64,000 bases of DNA. Origin: an uncultured Opitutia bacterium (GTDB taxonomy: Bacteria; Verrucomicrobiota; Verrucomicrobiia; Opitutales; Opitutaceae). Of the stretch, positions 33,427 to 44,203 are shown piece by piece. The DNA lies in the NCBI GenBank assembly GCA_903855985.1, contig CAIOAO010000014.1, positions 1-64,000 on the forward strand, read 5' to 3'. The translations under genes and the position numbers were made by a program. Positions within the stretch are counted from its first letter, which is position 1; every line of letters starts with the position of its first letter. The notes under the pieces were generated by a model that saw only the letters and a list, made by a program, of their open reading frames with translations, was not told where the DNA came from and did no database searches.

Positions 33427-33568
33427 GGATTTTTCGGCCCGCGAAACACGCGAAGTTACGCGAATGCAACCCCCGGAACCTTCCGGAATTTTACAGGAGG
33501 CAACGAAGGAAACAGGGGGTTCCGCTCCAGGATTTCCCCGCTCTGTTTTCTCGGTTTCCTCCTGTAAA
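33427..33568. repeat. Palindromic intergenic repeats (GCGAAA-type and TTTACAGGAGG family copy 1)
   Basis: The 341-bp divergent spacer between the symporter and PhyH genes holds repeat text. A CCCGCGAAACACGCGAAG half-palindrome (33437-33465) leads to a 79-bp imperfect palindrome (33490-33568) with TTTTACAGGAGG and GGAAACAG on the left and CTGTTTT, GGTTTCCTCCTGTAAA on the right. The related copy is at 48227-48296. The remaining ~120 bp before the PhyH ATG show no clear promoter. Confidence 0.75.
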
Positions 33569-33690
33569 TCGGCTTGAACTCCGGATTTGGAATGCGCGCT
33601 GATCCACCCATTTCGCGGGCAAGGTTCGGGTTTGAGACCACCAGAAAAAGCTCCACACAACCATCGGTGCGGCTACGTTGGGCGCGCCGC

Positions 33691-34386
33691 ATGAAAAAGA
33701 CCGCCGCCCTGTCCCTTGCCGAGCGCTACGACCGCGACGGTTTTGTCATCGTGCCCGACCTGTTCAGCGTCGAGGAGTGCGACCGGCTGAAGGCGGAGGC
33801 GCGCCACGTGCTCGACACGCAGGCGAAGCCCGGGGCGTCGGTCTACGTGCATGTCGCCGTCGTGAGCCCGGCCTTCCGGGCCCTGGCGGAGGATCCGCGG
33901 GTGGTGGACATCCTCGGGGAGGTCATGCCGCAGGGCGTGATGTTCCTGAGCGACAAGATTGTCTACAAGTCCGCCAGCAAAACCTTCGCGACGCCGTGGC
34001 ACATTGACTTCTTCTACTGGCGCAACACCCGGCCCAAGCTCTCGGTCTGGATCCCGCTCGATGACGCGACGGCCGAGAACGGCACGCTCACCGTGGTGCC
34101 CGGCAGCCACAAGCGGGACTGGAACATGGTGAAGATCGGCCTGCCGAGCGGGGATTTCCAATACGAGATCAACGATGGCACGTGGCGGGACGGCGACATC
34201 GTCACCTGCAACATCAAGCGCGGCTCCGTGATCGTTTTTTCCGACCGCCTCGTGCACGGCTCGACGCGTAATACCGCGGGCAAGGACCGCTACGCCATCA
34301 TCAGCACGTATCACACGCCCGGCGCCGACGAGCCCTTCGATCTGGATTTTCCGGCGCGCAAGGTGCTGGTGCCCGCCGCAGGCTGA
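33691..34386 (+). CDS. Phytanoyl-CoA dioxygenase (PhyH) family protein
   Basis: A 231-residue Fe(II)/2-oxoglutarate oxygenase. N-terminal RYDRDGFVIVPDLFSVEECDRL is the family entry motif. The iron triad is His104-x-Asp106 in WHIDFFYW and His189 in RLVHGS, with Arg193 available for 2-oxoglutarate. NGTLTVVPGSHKRDW is also typical. Substrate unknown; bacterial members hydroxylate small molecules (for example ectoine or natural-product intermediates). The ATG at 33691 starts the domain. Confidence 0.9.
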   Translation: MKKTAALSLAERYDRDGFVIVPDLFSVEECDRLKAEARHVLDTQAKPGASVYVHVAVVSPAFRALAEDPRVVDILGEVMPQGVMFLSDKIVYKSASKTFATPWHIDFFYWRNTRPKLSVWIPLDDATAENGTLTVVPGSHKRDWNMVKIGLPSGDFQYEINDGTWRDGDIVTCNIKRGSVIVFSDRLVHGSTRNTAGKDRYAIISTYHTPGADEPFDLDFPARKVLVPAAG

Positions 34387-34411
34387 AGGGGGCTCAGCCG
34401 CCACCCCGGCC

Positions 34412-35053
34412 TCAGGCTAACTCCTGGGCGACCGCAATCAGGTCCGGTAACACGCGGTCGGCCCCGGCGGCGGTCAGTTGGGCCGCGTCGTGCGTGCCGG
34501 TCGTGACGCACCAGCAGGGGAAACCGGCGTTGTGGCCGGTCGCGACGTCGAACGGCGAGTCGCCGATGAGCAGCGTGGTGGCGGCGTCCGCGCCGAGCGC
34601 GTGCAACACGTGGGCGGAGAACTCGCGCGAGGGTTTGAGCCACGGGGTGTCGCCCGCGCCAAACACGCCCGACAGAAACGGATCCAGCCCGAGGTGCGTG
34701 CAGATGCGGCGGGCATAGCCGGCGTGCTTGTTGGTGTAGACGGCGAGTTTCAGGCCTTGCGTGTGCTGGGCGCGCACCAACTCCAGCGCCCCGGGGAGGA
34801 GAATCACATCCTCCAGCAGGATCCGGCTGGTGTAGTCGGTGTGGGCTTGGACCGCCGCCGGGATGAGCTCGGGCGGCAGAAAATGCGCCATCGCCTTCCC
34901 GATGCCGCCGCCGACCGCGCGGCGGACCTCCGCCATCGTCGGGGCCGGCCGGCCGAACAGCGGCAGGGTGTGCTGGTAGGCGCGGTGGATGGTGGTGAAC
35001 GCATCCACCAGCGTGCCATCGAGGTCGAACAGGAGGGTAGAGCAGGGCCGCAT
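34412..35053 (-). CDS. HAD-family hydrolase, phosphoglycolate phosphatase-like
   Basis: A 213-residue HAD phosphatase: motif I LLFDLDGTLVDAF (nucleophile and acid Asp), motif II VYTNKHAGYAR (Thr), Lys in WLKPSREF, and motif IV LLIGDSPFDVATGHNAG. A C1-type helical cap covers residues about 15-85 (RRAVGGGIGKAMAHFLP). The Gph/phosphoglycolate-phosphatase group is the best fit but specificity is uncertain. The ATG at 35053 starts just before motif I. Convergent with PhyH and divergent from the mla operon. Confidence 0.9.
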   Translation of the reverse strand: MRPCSTLLFDLDGTLVDAFTTIHRAYQHTLPLFGRPAPTMAEVRRAVGGGIGKAMAHFLPPELIPAAVQAHTDYTSRILLEDVILLPGALELVRAQHTQGLKLAVYTNKHAGYARRICTHLGLDPFLSGVFGAGDTPWLKPSREFSAHVLHALGADAATTLLIGDSPFDVATGHNAGFPCWCVTTGTHDAAQLTAAGADRVLPDLIAVAQELA

Positions 35054-35107
35054 GAAGCCGTGGAGATTTGGTTTGGCGGCGGGCCATGTCACGGGTGAAG
35101 TGGCGCC

Positions 35108-36235
35108 ATGCCTGCCAGCCCCGGACTCCTGAATGCGCGCGTGGCGCTGACCACCGAGGGCGACGCACTGGCCGTGGCATTGGCGGGCACATGGCAGGTG
35201 ACGGAGTCGCGGCCGTCGTGGGCCGGACTGCTCGGGACCCAGAACCCCGCCCGGGTCCGGCTCGTGGTGGCGGACGTCGAGAAGTGGGACAGCTCGCTGC
35301 TGCTCTTCCTGTTTGAGGTGCAGCAGTGGTGCCGCGGGACGGGCGCATACTGCGACACGGACGCGCTGCCGGAGAAAATCCGCACGCTCCTCAGCCAGCT
35401 TTCGGCCTCGCACGAGACCAGCGTGCCGTTCGACCGGTCGGAGAATTTCATCACGACGGTCGGCCTCGCGACGCAGGACGTGGCGGCCAAGGGCCGCGCG
35501 ATCTTCCAGTTCGTGGGCGAGTGCGTGCTCGGCGCGCAGCAGCTGGTGCGCAACCCGAAGAAGTTCCGCTGGCGGGACTGCCTGGACGAGATGCAGCAGT
35601 GCGGGGCGATGGCCCTCCCGATCGTGAGCCTCGTCAGCCTGCTGGTCGGCGTCACGCTGGCGTATATCGGCGCGGTGGTGCTGCGCCAGTATGGCGGCGA
35701 CATCTACGTGGCGGATTTTATCGGACTCTCGATGGTGCGGGAAATGGGCGCATTGATGACGGCCATGGTGCTGTCGGGCCGGACCGGCGCCGCCTTTGCG
35801 GCCACGCTGGGCAACATGAAGGCCAACGAGGAGATCGACGCCCTGGAGACGCTGGGCATCCCGGCGGTACAGTTCCTCGTGCTCCCGCGGCTGATCGCGC
35901 TGGGCGTGATGATGCCGCTGCTGGCGCTCTACGCCAACGCGCTCGGCATCATCGGCGGGGTCATCGTGGCCTTTGGGTTGCTCGGCATCCCCCCGGCGGC
36001 CTTCTGGGTCGAGATGCTCACGATCGTGGACCTGTCGGACATCATGAGCGGGGTGATCAAGGCGACCTCGTTCGGGTTGATCGTCGGGCTCTCGGGCTGC
36101 CTGCGCGGCCTGCAGGCGGACCGCAGCGCCGCCGGCGTGGGCCGCGCGGCGACCTCGGCGGTGGTGACCGCGATCCTGCTCATCATCATTGCGGACGCGA
36201 TCTTCGCGGTCCTCTTCAACGCCCTTGGCATCTAG
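35108..36235 (+). CDS. mlaE: MlaE-family lipid ABC permease with N-terminal STAS-like domain
   Basis: A 375-residue protein. Residues 1-110 resemble a STAS domain (LTTEGDALAVALAGTWQVTES, then RLVVADVEKWDSSLLLFLFEVQQW); residues 130-375 are the MlaE/YrbE permease, with LVSLLVGVTLAYIGAVVLRQYGGDIYVADF, the EMGALMTAMVLSGRTGAAFAATLGNMKANEEIDALETLG block and four to five membrane helices. In E. coli the STAS protein MlaB is separate; here it is probably fused. First gene of an operon with the ATPase (4 bp later), MCE protein and lipoprotein, moving phospholipids between the two membranes. Confidence 0.92.
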   Translation: MPASPGLLNARVALTTEGDALAVALAGTWQVTESRPSWAGLLGTQNPARVRLVVADVEKWDSSLLLFLFEVQQWCRGTGAYCDTDALPEKIRTLLSQLSASHETSVPFDRSENFITTVGLATQDVAAKGRAIFQFVGECVLGAQQLVRNPKKFRWRDCLDEMQQCGAMALPIVSLVSLLVGVTLAYIGAVVLRQYGGDIYVADFIGLSMVREMGALMTAMVLSGRTGAAFAATLGNMKANEEIDALETLGIPAVQFLVLPRLIALGVMMPLLALYANALGIIGGVIVAFGLLGIPPAAFWVEMLTIVDLSDIMSGVIKATSFGLIVGLSGCLRGLQADRSAAGVGRAATSAVVTAILLIIIADAIFAVLFNALGI

Positions 36236-36239
36236 GACC

Positions 36240-37031
36240 ATGGCCGACCCGACCCTCCCGCATCCCCCGCCCGCCGGCGGCCCCGCCATCGAGGTGGCCA
36301 ACCTCGACTGTGGCTATGATGGCAAGGTGGTGTTAAAGAACATCTCCTTCACCATCGCCCGCGGGGAGATCTTTTTCATCATCGGCGGCTCGGGCTGCGG
36401 CAAAAGCACGCTGCTGCGCAACCTCGTGGGTCTGAACCAACCGACCGCGGGCGCGGTGAAATTCTTCGGCCAGTCCTTCACCGAGGCGGACACGGTCACG
36501 CGGCGCGGGCTGCTGAAGACCTTTGGGATGCTGTTCCAGAGCGGGGCGCTGTGGAGCTCGCTCACGCTGCGGAAAAACGTGTCCCTGCCGCTGGAGGAAT
36601 ACACCACGTTGGCCCCGCGTGAGATCGAGGAGATCGCGACCCTGAAGCTCGCGCAAGTCGGGCTCAGCGGCTTCGAGGATTACTATCCGTCGGAGATCAG
36701 CGGCGGCATGAAGAAGCGCGCCGGCCTGGCCCGCGCGCTGGCGCTGGACCCGGCGATCGTGTTCTTCGACGAGCCGTCGGCGGGGCTGGACCCGGTGACC
36801 TCGCGCAAGCTCGACGAACTCATCCTGCAGATCCGCGAGACCTTCGGTACCACGATCGTCGTCGTGTCGCACGAGCTGGCGTCAATCTTCGACATTGCCG
36901 ACCGCGTGATCATGCTCGACCGCGCGGAGCAGGGTATCATCGCCTCGGGCCCGCCGCGCGAGCTGGCGAAGACCAGCCGCGACCCCCGGGTGGCGGAGTT
37001 TCTCCGGCGCGGCGACTTGCTCCCGCAATAG
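36240..37031 (+). CDS. mlaF: MlaF-family lipid ABC transporter ATPase
   Basis: A 263-residue ABC ATPase: Walker A IIGGSGCGKSTLLR near residue 48, Q-loop MLFQSGALWSSLTLRKNV (typical of MlaF/Ttg2A), signature EISGGMKKRAGLARAL, Walker B IVFFDEPSAGLDPVTS, and VVSHEL. The ATG at 36240 follows the mlaE stop by 4 bp. It energises the MlaE permease. Confidence 0.94.
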   Translation: MADPTLPHPPPAGGPAIEVANLDCGYDGKVVLKNISFTIARGEIFFIIGGSGCGKSTLLRNLVGLNQPTAGAVKFFGQSFTEADTVTRRGLLKTFGMLFQSGALWSSLTLRKNVSLPLEEYTTLAPREIEEIATLKLAQVGLSGFEDYYPSEISGGMKKRAGLARALALDPAIVFFDEPSAGLDPVTSRKLDELILQIRETFGTTIVVVSHELASIFDIADRVIMLDRAEQGIIASGPPRELAKTSRDPRVAEFLRRGDLLPQ

Positions 37032-37070
37032 ACTTCCCCTCAAATCCCCCATCGTTACGCTTTCCCGCAC

Positions 37071-38072
37071 GTGAAAACCAAAGTCAGCCCGGCCATCGTC
37101 GGCATGTTTGTGATCGGGGCGTTTGCGCTGCTCATCATCGCGCTGCTCACGTTCGGCGGGGTGAACTTCTTCGCGAAGCCGCAGCGCTTCGTGGTGTATT
37201 TCGACGAGTCGGTCCACGGCCTCAACCTCGGCTCCTCCGTGCAGCTGCGCGGCGTGCCGGTGGGCCGCGTGGTGGACCTCAATGTCCACTATGACAGCGG
37301 CACCCACAACTCGGTTGTCGCGGTCGTGTGCGAGTTCAGCAAGAACAAGGTCACCGACGCCAAGGGCCAGGCCATCAACGTCGCGGACCGCGCCGAGCTC
37401 CAGCTGCTGGTGGACAACGGCCTGCGCGCGCGGCTCGACGTCCAGGGCCTGGCGACGGGCCTGCTGTTCGTGGAACTCGAGTTTCTCGACCCCAAGGCCT
37501 ACCCGGCGGACAACCGCGTCACCGAGCTGAAATACGTCGTGGTGCCCTACGTGCCCTCCGCGATCTCGGAGTTCCAGACGAACCTCACGGAGATCCTGAA
37601 CGACATCAAGAAGGTGGATTTCGCCGGCATCGGCCGCGAGGTGAAGCTGCTGCTCGGCGACGCCCACAAGCAGCTCGACGGGCTCGATCTCAAGGCGCTG
37701 GCCGTCCAATGGCAGAAGGCGGGCGCCTCCGTCGAGGCGCTGGCCGGATCGCCGGAGACGAAGCAGACCATCACCAACCTCAACGCCACGCTCACCGACC
37801 TGCGCACCGTGCTGGCGAAGCTGGACAAGCAGGTGGACAGCAATGGCAACGAGCTGAAGGCGACGCTGGTGGAGACGAAGGCCACGCTGGCGTCGTTCAA
37901 CGCCGCGGCGGAAACCGCGCGGCGGTTCGTCGCGGCGCAGGGCAGCCTGGGCTCCGACACGGGCCGCACGCTGGCACAGCTGGCCGACGCCGCCGAGGCC
38001 GTGCAGCGGCTGGCCGAATTTCTCGAGCGCAACCCGCAGGCGCTGATCAGCGGCAAACACCCGGCGCGCTGA
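37071..38072 (+). CDS. mlaD: MlaD/MCE domain protein
   Basis: A 333-residue periplasmic lipid-binding subunit anchored by one N-terminal helix (IVGMFVIGAFALLIIALLTFG, residues about 9-30). The MCE domain follows (YFDESVHGLNLGSSVQLRGVPVGRVVDLNV) to about residue 160. The C-terminal 170 residues are helical, probably forming a tunnel-lining bundle or coiled coil. GTG start at 37071. Third gene of the mla operon. Confidence 0.92.
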   Translation: MKTKVSPAIVGMFVIGAFALLIIALLTFGGVNFFAKPQRFVVYFDESVHGLNLGSSVQLRGVPVGRVVDLNVHYDSGTHNSVVAVVCEFSKNKVTDAKGQAINVADRAELQLLVDNGLRARLDVQGLATGLLFVELEFLDPKAYPADNRVTELKYVVVPYVPSAISEFQTNLTEILNDIKKVDFAGIGREVKLLLGDAHKQLDGLDLKALAVQWQKAGASVEALAGSPETKQTITNLNATLTDLRTVLAKLDKQVDSNGNELKATLVETKATLASFNAAAETARRFVAAQGSLGSDTGRTLAQLADAAEAVQRLAEFLERNPQALISGKHPAR

Positions 38073-38103
38073 AATTGCGTCCGCGAACCACCCGAAACTC
38101 CCG

Positions 38104-38736
38104 ATGAAAGCCCGTCCTCTTTCCCTCCTTTCCCTGCTGCTCCCGGTCCTCTGGCTCCTCGCCGGCGCGGGCTGCAACGTCATTCCGGCCTCGCAGCCGG
38201 ATGCGACCCGCTACTACGTCCTGACCACTATCCCCGCCAAGCCCGCCGCGGCGGCGGCCGAGGGTCCGCACTGGCGCATCGCGCTGCGCACGGTCGAGGT
38301 CCCGAGCTTCCTCCGGGGCAAGGCCATGCAGGTGCGCAGCGCCGGCAACGAGGTCCACTACGCCGATGAAGCCCGCTGGGCCGAGTCGCTCGAGGCCGGC
38401 CTGGGCCGGGTCCTCCGCGAGAGCCTGGAGGGCCGCGGTGAGATCGCCCATGTGGTGGTGTCGGCGGGCGAGGATCCGGACTTTGACGTGCTGGTGCGCG
38501 TGCTCCGGTGCGAGGGCGACAGCGACGCGAAAGTGGCGCGCTTTTCCGCCGTGGTGGAAATTTATGCGCCCCGCCTCGGGGCGGACCTGCGGGCGCGCGA
38601 CACCTATGTCATCGAGGTCGCCGGCTGGGATGGCAGCTATGGCCAGCTCGCGGCCAAGCTGAGCGAGGCCGTGGACGGGCTGGCGGGGCGGATCGTCACC
38701 CTGCTTGGGTCCGCGGGCTCGCCGGGGAAGCGCTGA
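38104..38736 (+). CDS. ABC-type transport auxiliary lipoprotein (PqiC-like)
   Basis: A 210-residue lipoprotein: signal peptide ending LLAGAGC, with lipidation at Cys24, then a PqiC/YmbA-type DUF330 domain (TRYYVLTTIP, VEVPSFLRGKAMQVRSAGNEVHYADEARWAESLEAGLGRVLRESL). In the Pqi/Mla-type systems this lipoprotein partners the MCE protein in the periplasm. It closes the four-gene operon, 31 bp after mlaD. Confidence 0.88.
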   Translation: MKARPLSLLSLLLPVLWLLAGAGCNVIPASQPDATRYYVLTTIPAKPAAAAAEGPHWRIALRTVEVPSFLRGKAMQVRSAGNEVHYADEARWAESLEAGLGRVLRESLEGRGEIAHVVVSAGEDPDFDVLVRVLRCEGDSDAKVARFSAVVEIYAPRLGADLRARDTYVIEVAGWDGSYGQLAAKLSEAVDGLAGRIVTLLGSAGSPGKR

Positions 38737-38754
38737 CCGGCGGGGTCGCCGCGC

Positions 38755-39978
38755 TTACTTCAGCGCGGCGGCGATGCGGGTGAGGGCGGCCTCGACGTTG
38801 GCGCGGGAGTTGAACGCGCTGATGCGCACGTGGCCCTCGCCGCACTTGCCGAAACCGGCGCCGGGCGTGCAGACGACCTGGGCCTGGTTCAGCAACAGGT
38901 CGAAGAACTCCCAGGAGTCGCGGCCGGTGTTGATCCAGATATAGGGCGCATTGTCGCCGCCGACGCAGGGCAGGCGGAGCTTGGCCATGGCGTCGCGGAT
39001 GAGCTTCGCGTTGCCGAGGTAGAAGTCGGTCATCGCCCGCGTCTGCTGCTGGCCCGCGGCGGTGAAGATGGCGGCGGCGGCCTTCTGGATGGGATAGGCG
39101 ACGCCGTTGAACTTGGTGGTGTGGCGGCGGGTCCAGAGGGCGTGCACGGAGTGCGGCTGGCCGGCGGCGTCGAAGGCCTGGAGCGACTTCGGCACCACGG
39201 TGTAGGCGCAGCGCGTGCCGGTGAAGCCGGCGGTCTTGGAGAAGCTGCGGAATTCGATGGCGACGTCGCGGGCGCCGGGGATCTCGTAGATGGAGTGGGG
39301 GATGGCCGGGTCGCGGATGTAGGCCTCGTAGGCGGAGTCAAAGAGGATGATCGCCTGGTTCTGCTTCGCGTAGGCGACCCACGCCGCGAGCTGGGCCCGC
39401 GTGGCGACGGCGCCGGTGGGGTTGTTCGGGAAGCAGAGGTAGATCAGGTCGGTGGCGGCACTGGGAATCGCGGGCACGTAGCCATTGGCCGGGGTGCTGT
39501 CGAGGTAGGTGACCCCGGTGTAGCGGCCGTCGGCGTTCATCCCGGTGCGGCCGGCCATGACGTTGGTGTCGATGTAGACCGGATAGACGGGGTCGGGGAT
39601 CGCGAGCCGGATGTCGGAGCCGAAGATTTCCTGGATGTTGCCGCAGTCGCACTTCGAACCGTCGGAAACGAAGATCTCGTCCGCCTCGATCGGGCAGCCG
39701 CGCGCGGTGTAGTCATGGGCGGTGATGGCCTCGCGGAGGAAGGCGTACCCCTGCTCGGGACCGTAGCCCTTGAAGGTCTCGCGCTTCGCCATCTCGTCGG
39801 TGGCGGCATGCAGCGCCGTGATGCACACGGGCGGGAGGGGCTCGGTGACATCGCCGATGCCCAGCCGGATGATCGGCTTGGCCGGGTTGGCCGCGACGAA
39901 GGCGTTCACGCGCTTCGCGATGTCGGTGAAGAGGTAGGAGGCCTTGAGCTTGGTGTAGTTCTCGTTGATGCGGATCAT
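38755..39978 (-). CDS. dapL: LL-diaminopimelate aminotransferase
   Basis: A 407-residue PLP aminotransferase that converts tetrahydrodipicolinate directly to LL-diaminopimelate for lysine and peptidoglycan. The start [20 protein letters not shown] and [14 protein letters not shown] are DapL-specific. The PLP lysine is Lys248 in [25 protein letters not shown] binds the cofactor. DapL occurs in Verrucomicrobiota, Chlamydiota, cyanobacteria and plants, and supports the taxonomic guess. Convergent with the mla operon and divergent from the PanC-like gene. Confidence 0.95.
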   Translation of the reverse strand: MIRINENYTKLKASYLFTDIAKRVNAFVAANPAKPIIRLGIGDVTEPLPPVCITALHAATDEMAKRETFKGYGPEQGYAFLREAITAHDYTARGCPIEADEIFVSDGSKCDCGNIQEIFGSDIRLAIPDPVYPVYIDTNVMAGRTGMNADGRYTGVTYLDSTPANGYVPAIPSAATDLIYLCFPNNPTGAVATRAQLAAWVAYAKQNQAIILFDSAYEAYIRDPAIPHSIYEIPGARDVAIEFRSFSKTAGFTGTRCAYTVVPKSLQAFDAAGQPHSVHALWTRRHTTKFNGVAYPIQKAAAAIFTAAGQQQTRAMTDFYLGNAKLIRDAMAKLRLPCVGGDNAPYIWINTGRDSWEFFDLLLNQAQVVCTPGAGFGKCGEGHVRISAFNSRANVEAALTRIAAALK

Positions 39979-40024
39979 GGGATGTAAAGGGAGCGTTAAG
40001 CGACCCTGTTGAAGGGCCGAAAAA

Positions 40025-40058
40025 CTTGAACAAAGGCCGCGAAGCGCGTTTGTTCAAG
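40025..40058. promoter_or_regulatory. 34-bp perfect inverted repeat before PanC-like gene
   Basis: CTTGAACAAA at 40025-40034 and its exact complement TTTGTTCAAG at 40049-40058 flank a 14-bp GC-rich spacer, 30 bp before the ATG at 40089 in the dapL/panC-like divergent spacer. It could be an operator or a leader hairpin. Confidence 0.4.
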
Positions 40059-40088
40059 CCCGACGTTTCGGTTCCGGAGCGTCGGCCC

Positions 40089-40931
40089 ATGCAAAAAATC
40101 GAGTCCGTGTCGGAAATGCGGTCAGTCGCGGCGCAACTCAAGGCGTCGGGGCAGAGCATCGCCCTCGTGCCCACCATGGGGGCGCTGCATGCGGGCCAGG
40201 CGGCGCTGATCCGCGCCGCGGGGCAGAAGGCGAAGGTGGTCATCGTTTCAATCTTCGTGAACCCGCTGCAGTTCGGCCCCAACGAGACGATGGCGAACTA
40301 CCCGCGGAGCATGGCGGAGGACCTGGCGCTCTGCGAGGCGTGCGGGGCGCAGATCGTGTTCCTGCCCACGGTGGCGGAAATCTATCCCAAGGGCTACTCG
40401 ACCTACATCAGCGAGGAGCACATCGCGCGGACGCTCTGCGGGCTGTCGCGGCCGGCGCATTTCCGCGGCGTGACGACGATGATGGCGAATTTCTTCAACC
40501 TCATCCACCCGGACTTCGCGTTCTACGGCCAGAAGACCGCCCAGCGCGCGGCGATCGTGCGGAAGATGGCGGACGACCTGCACTTTGGCGTGGAGATCGT
40601 CGTCGTGCCGACCGTGCGCGAGGCGGACGGACTGGCCACGGGCGTGAGCAACCGGAACTTTACGACCAGCCAGCGGGGGGAGGCGCTCGCGCTGAGCAAG
40701 GCGCTGACGAAGGTGAAGGAGATGACCGCCGCCGGCGTGAGCAATCCCGACCGGCTGATCGCCGAGGCGACGCACATCCTCAGCCAGCACCGGCGCGTGC
40801 GGATCATTTACATCTCGATCGTGGACACGGTGACGCTCGAGCCGGCACGCGAGGCCAAGGCGGGGAAGACCATGCTGGCCCTGGCGGCCTGGGTCGACGA
40901 GGTGCGCCTGGTCGACAACGTGCTCTTATAG
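40089..40931 (+). CDS. PanC-family protein with degenerate active site
   Basis: A 280-residue protein that aligns along its length with pantoate-beta-alanine ligase: ALVPTMGALHAG, VVIVSIFVNPLQFGPNE, YPRSMAEDL, SRPAHFRGVTTMMANFFNLI, IRKM and VDEVRLVDNVLL. Departures from the catalytic residues are striking: the HxGH motif is HAGQ (His34, Gln37), the GEKDxQQ loop is GQKTAQR (Lys149 kept, Asp to Thr, second Gln to Arg), and the SSRN loop is GVSNRN with two extra residues. It may be a divergent PanC, or a paralogue with another role. The ATG at 40089 matches the family. Confidence 0.8.
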   Translation: MQKIESVSEMRSVAAQLKASGQSIALVPTMGALHAGQAALIRAAGQKAKVVIVSIFVNPLQFGPNETMANYPRSMAEDLALCEACGAQIVFLPTVAEIYPKGYSTYISEEHIARTLCGLSRPAHFRGVTTMMANFFNLIHPDFAFYGQKTAQRAAIVRKMADDLHFGVEIVVVPTVREADGLATGVSNRNFTTSQRGEALALSKALTKVKEMTAAGVSNPDRLIAEATHILSQHRRVRIIYISIVDTVTLEPAREAKAGKTMLALAAWVDEVRLVDNVLL

Positions 40932-41077
40932 AATCGCGGCAGGGCCTGGCCGGGACGATTTTTCCCGGACCCGCGGGCTGGGGGAACGCGCCACCGTCTT
41001 CCGGGGGAGGAGGGGGAATTCAAGCCGTGTAACCCGGGCCTTCCGTGGTCAAAATCAGGCCCAACACCCCATTGAGA

Positions 41078-41108
41078 GATTTCGGTGGAAATCTATCAAA
41101 ATCTATCA
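41078..41108. promoter_or_regulatory. Operator-like palindrome and tandem 10-bp repeat before rhamnose genes
   Basis: GATTTC.GGTG.GAAATC is a perfect palindrome at 41078-41093. Overlapping it, AAATCTATCA is repeated exactly in tandem at 41089-41098 and 41099-41108, one helical turn apart. It ends 14 bp before the aldolase ATG and so may cover the promoter of the rhamnose operon. Direct repeats are typical of AraC-family regulators such as RhaS/RhaR, but no regulator gene is in the window. Confidence 0.5.
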
Positions 41109-41122
41109 TTTCCTGTTTCTTT

Positions 41123-41887
41123 ATGCCGGCCTCATCCGAACTGCTCCCGCGCCTGCTCGACCTCTCCCACCAGCTGGGCCGGGAAGAGCGCAAACTCGCC
41201 ATCCTGGGTGAAGGCAACACCTCGGCGCGGGTCTCGGACAACAGCTTTCTGGTCAAGGCCAGCGGCTCGAACCTGGCCACGCTGGCCGCGGCCAACCTGA
41301 CCGAGTGCCGTTTCAACGGCCTGCTGCCGCTGCTCGACACGAAGAAGCTGGCCGATGCCGCAGTGGACCAGGCGCTGCTCGCGGCGCGGGTGGACCCGGC
41401 CGCGAAGAAGCCCTCGGTCGAGGCGATGTTTCACGCGTGGCTGCTCACCCTGCCGGGCGTGAATTTCGTCGGCCACACGCACCCGGTGGCGGTGAACCAG
41501 ATTCTGGCCACCAGGCATGCGCGCACCTTTGCGACGAAGCGGCTGTGCCCCGATGAGATCGTCTGTTGCGGCACCGAGTTCGTGCTCGTGCCCTACGTGG
41601 ATCCCGGCCTGAAACTCGCGCAGGCGATCCGCACGGCCGTCACGGCCTACGTGAAGCGGCTCGCGCGCCCGCCGCGCGTTATCCTCCTTGAGAACCACGG
41701 CCTGATCGCGCTCGGCGCCACGCCGGAGGCGGTGCTGGCCGCGACGCTGATGGCCGTGAAGGCCGCCGAGGTCTTCACCGGCGCCAATGCGCTGGGGTCG
41801 GTGCGCTTCCTGTCGCCCGCCGTCGGCGCGCGCATCGCCGGCCGCCCTGACGAGCACTACCGCGAGAAGATGCTCGGGATCCGCTGA
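41123..41887 (+). CDS. Class II aldolase/adducin family protein
   Basis: A 254-residue zinc aldolase: ILGEGNTSARVSDNSFLVKASG binds the phosphate, FVGHTHPVAVNQ carries the two zinc histidines near residue 120, and LENHGLIALGATPE the third. It fits the fuculose/rhamnulose-phosphate aldolase group. It overlaps in function with the aldolase half of the next gene, 11 bp downstream. The ATG at 41123 follows an operator-like repeat; no Shine-Dalgarno is obvious. Confidence 0.85.
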   Translation: MPASSELLPRLLDLSHQLGREERKLAILGEGNTSARVSDNSFLVKASGSNLATLAAANLTECRFNGLLPLLDTKKLADAAVDQALLAARVDPAAKKPSVEAMFHAWLLTLPGVNFVGHTHPVAVNQILATRHARTFATKRLCPDEIVCCGTEFVLVPYVDPGLKLAQAIRTAVTAYVKRLARPPRVILLENHGLIALGATPEAVLAATLMAVKAAEVFTGANALGSVRFLSPAVGARIAGRPDEHYREKMLGIR

Positions 41888-41898
41888 ATTTTCCCACC

Positions 41899-44091
<2,193 letters not shown>

Positions 44092-44123
44092 GCGCAGGGC
44101 GCTCAGCGCAAGTGACAGGGGCC

Positions 44124-44198
44124 GAGTTTCAGGTGACAAGGATCATGCCAGCTTCGCTGAAATCCACCTTGTTACCGGTTCCTTGGTACTTGAAACTT
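44124..44198. repeat. Imperfect palindromic intergenic repeat, AGTTTCA family
   Basis: GAGTTTCAGGTGACAAGG at the left pairs imperfectly with CCTTGGTACTTGAAACTT at the right, with ACCTTGTTACC between. It fills the 112-bp gap before the epimerase gene, whose GTG start lies right at its end. Confidence 0.5.
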
Positions 44199-44203
44199 CC
44201 CGG

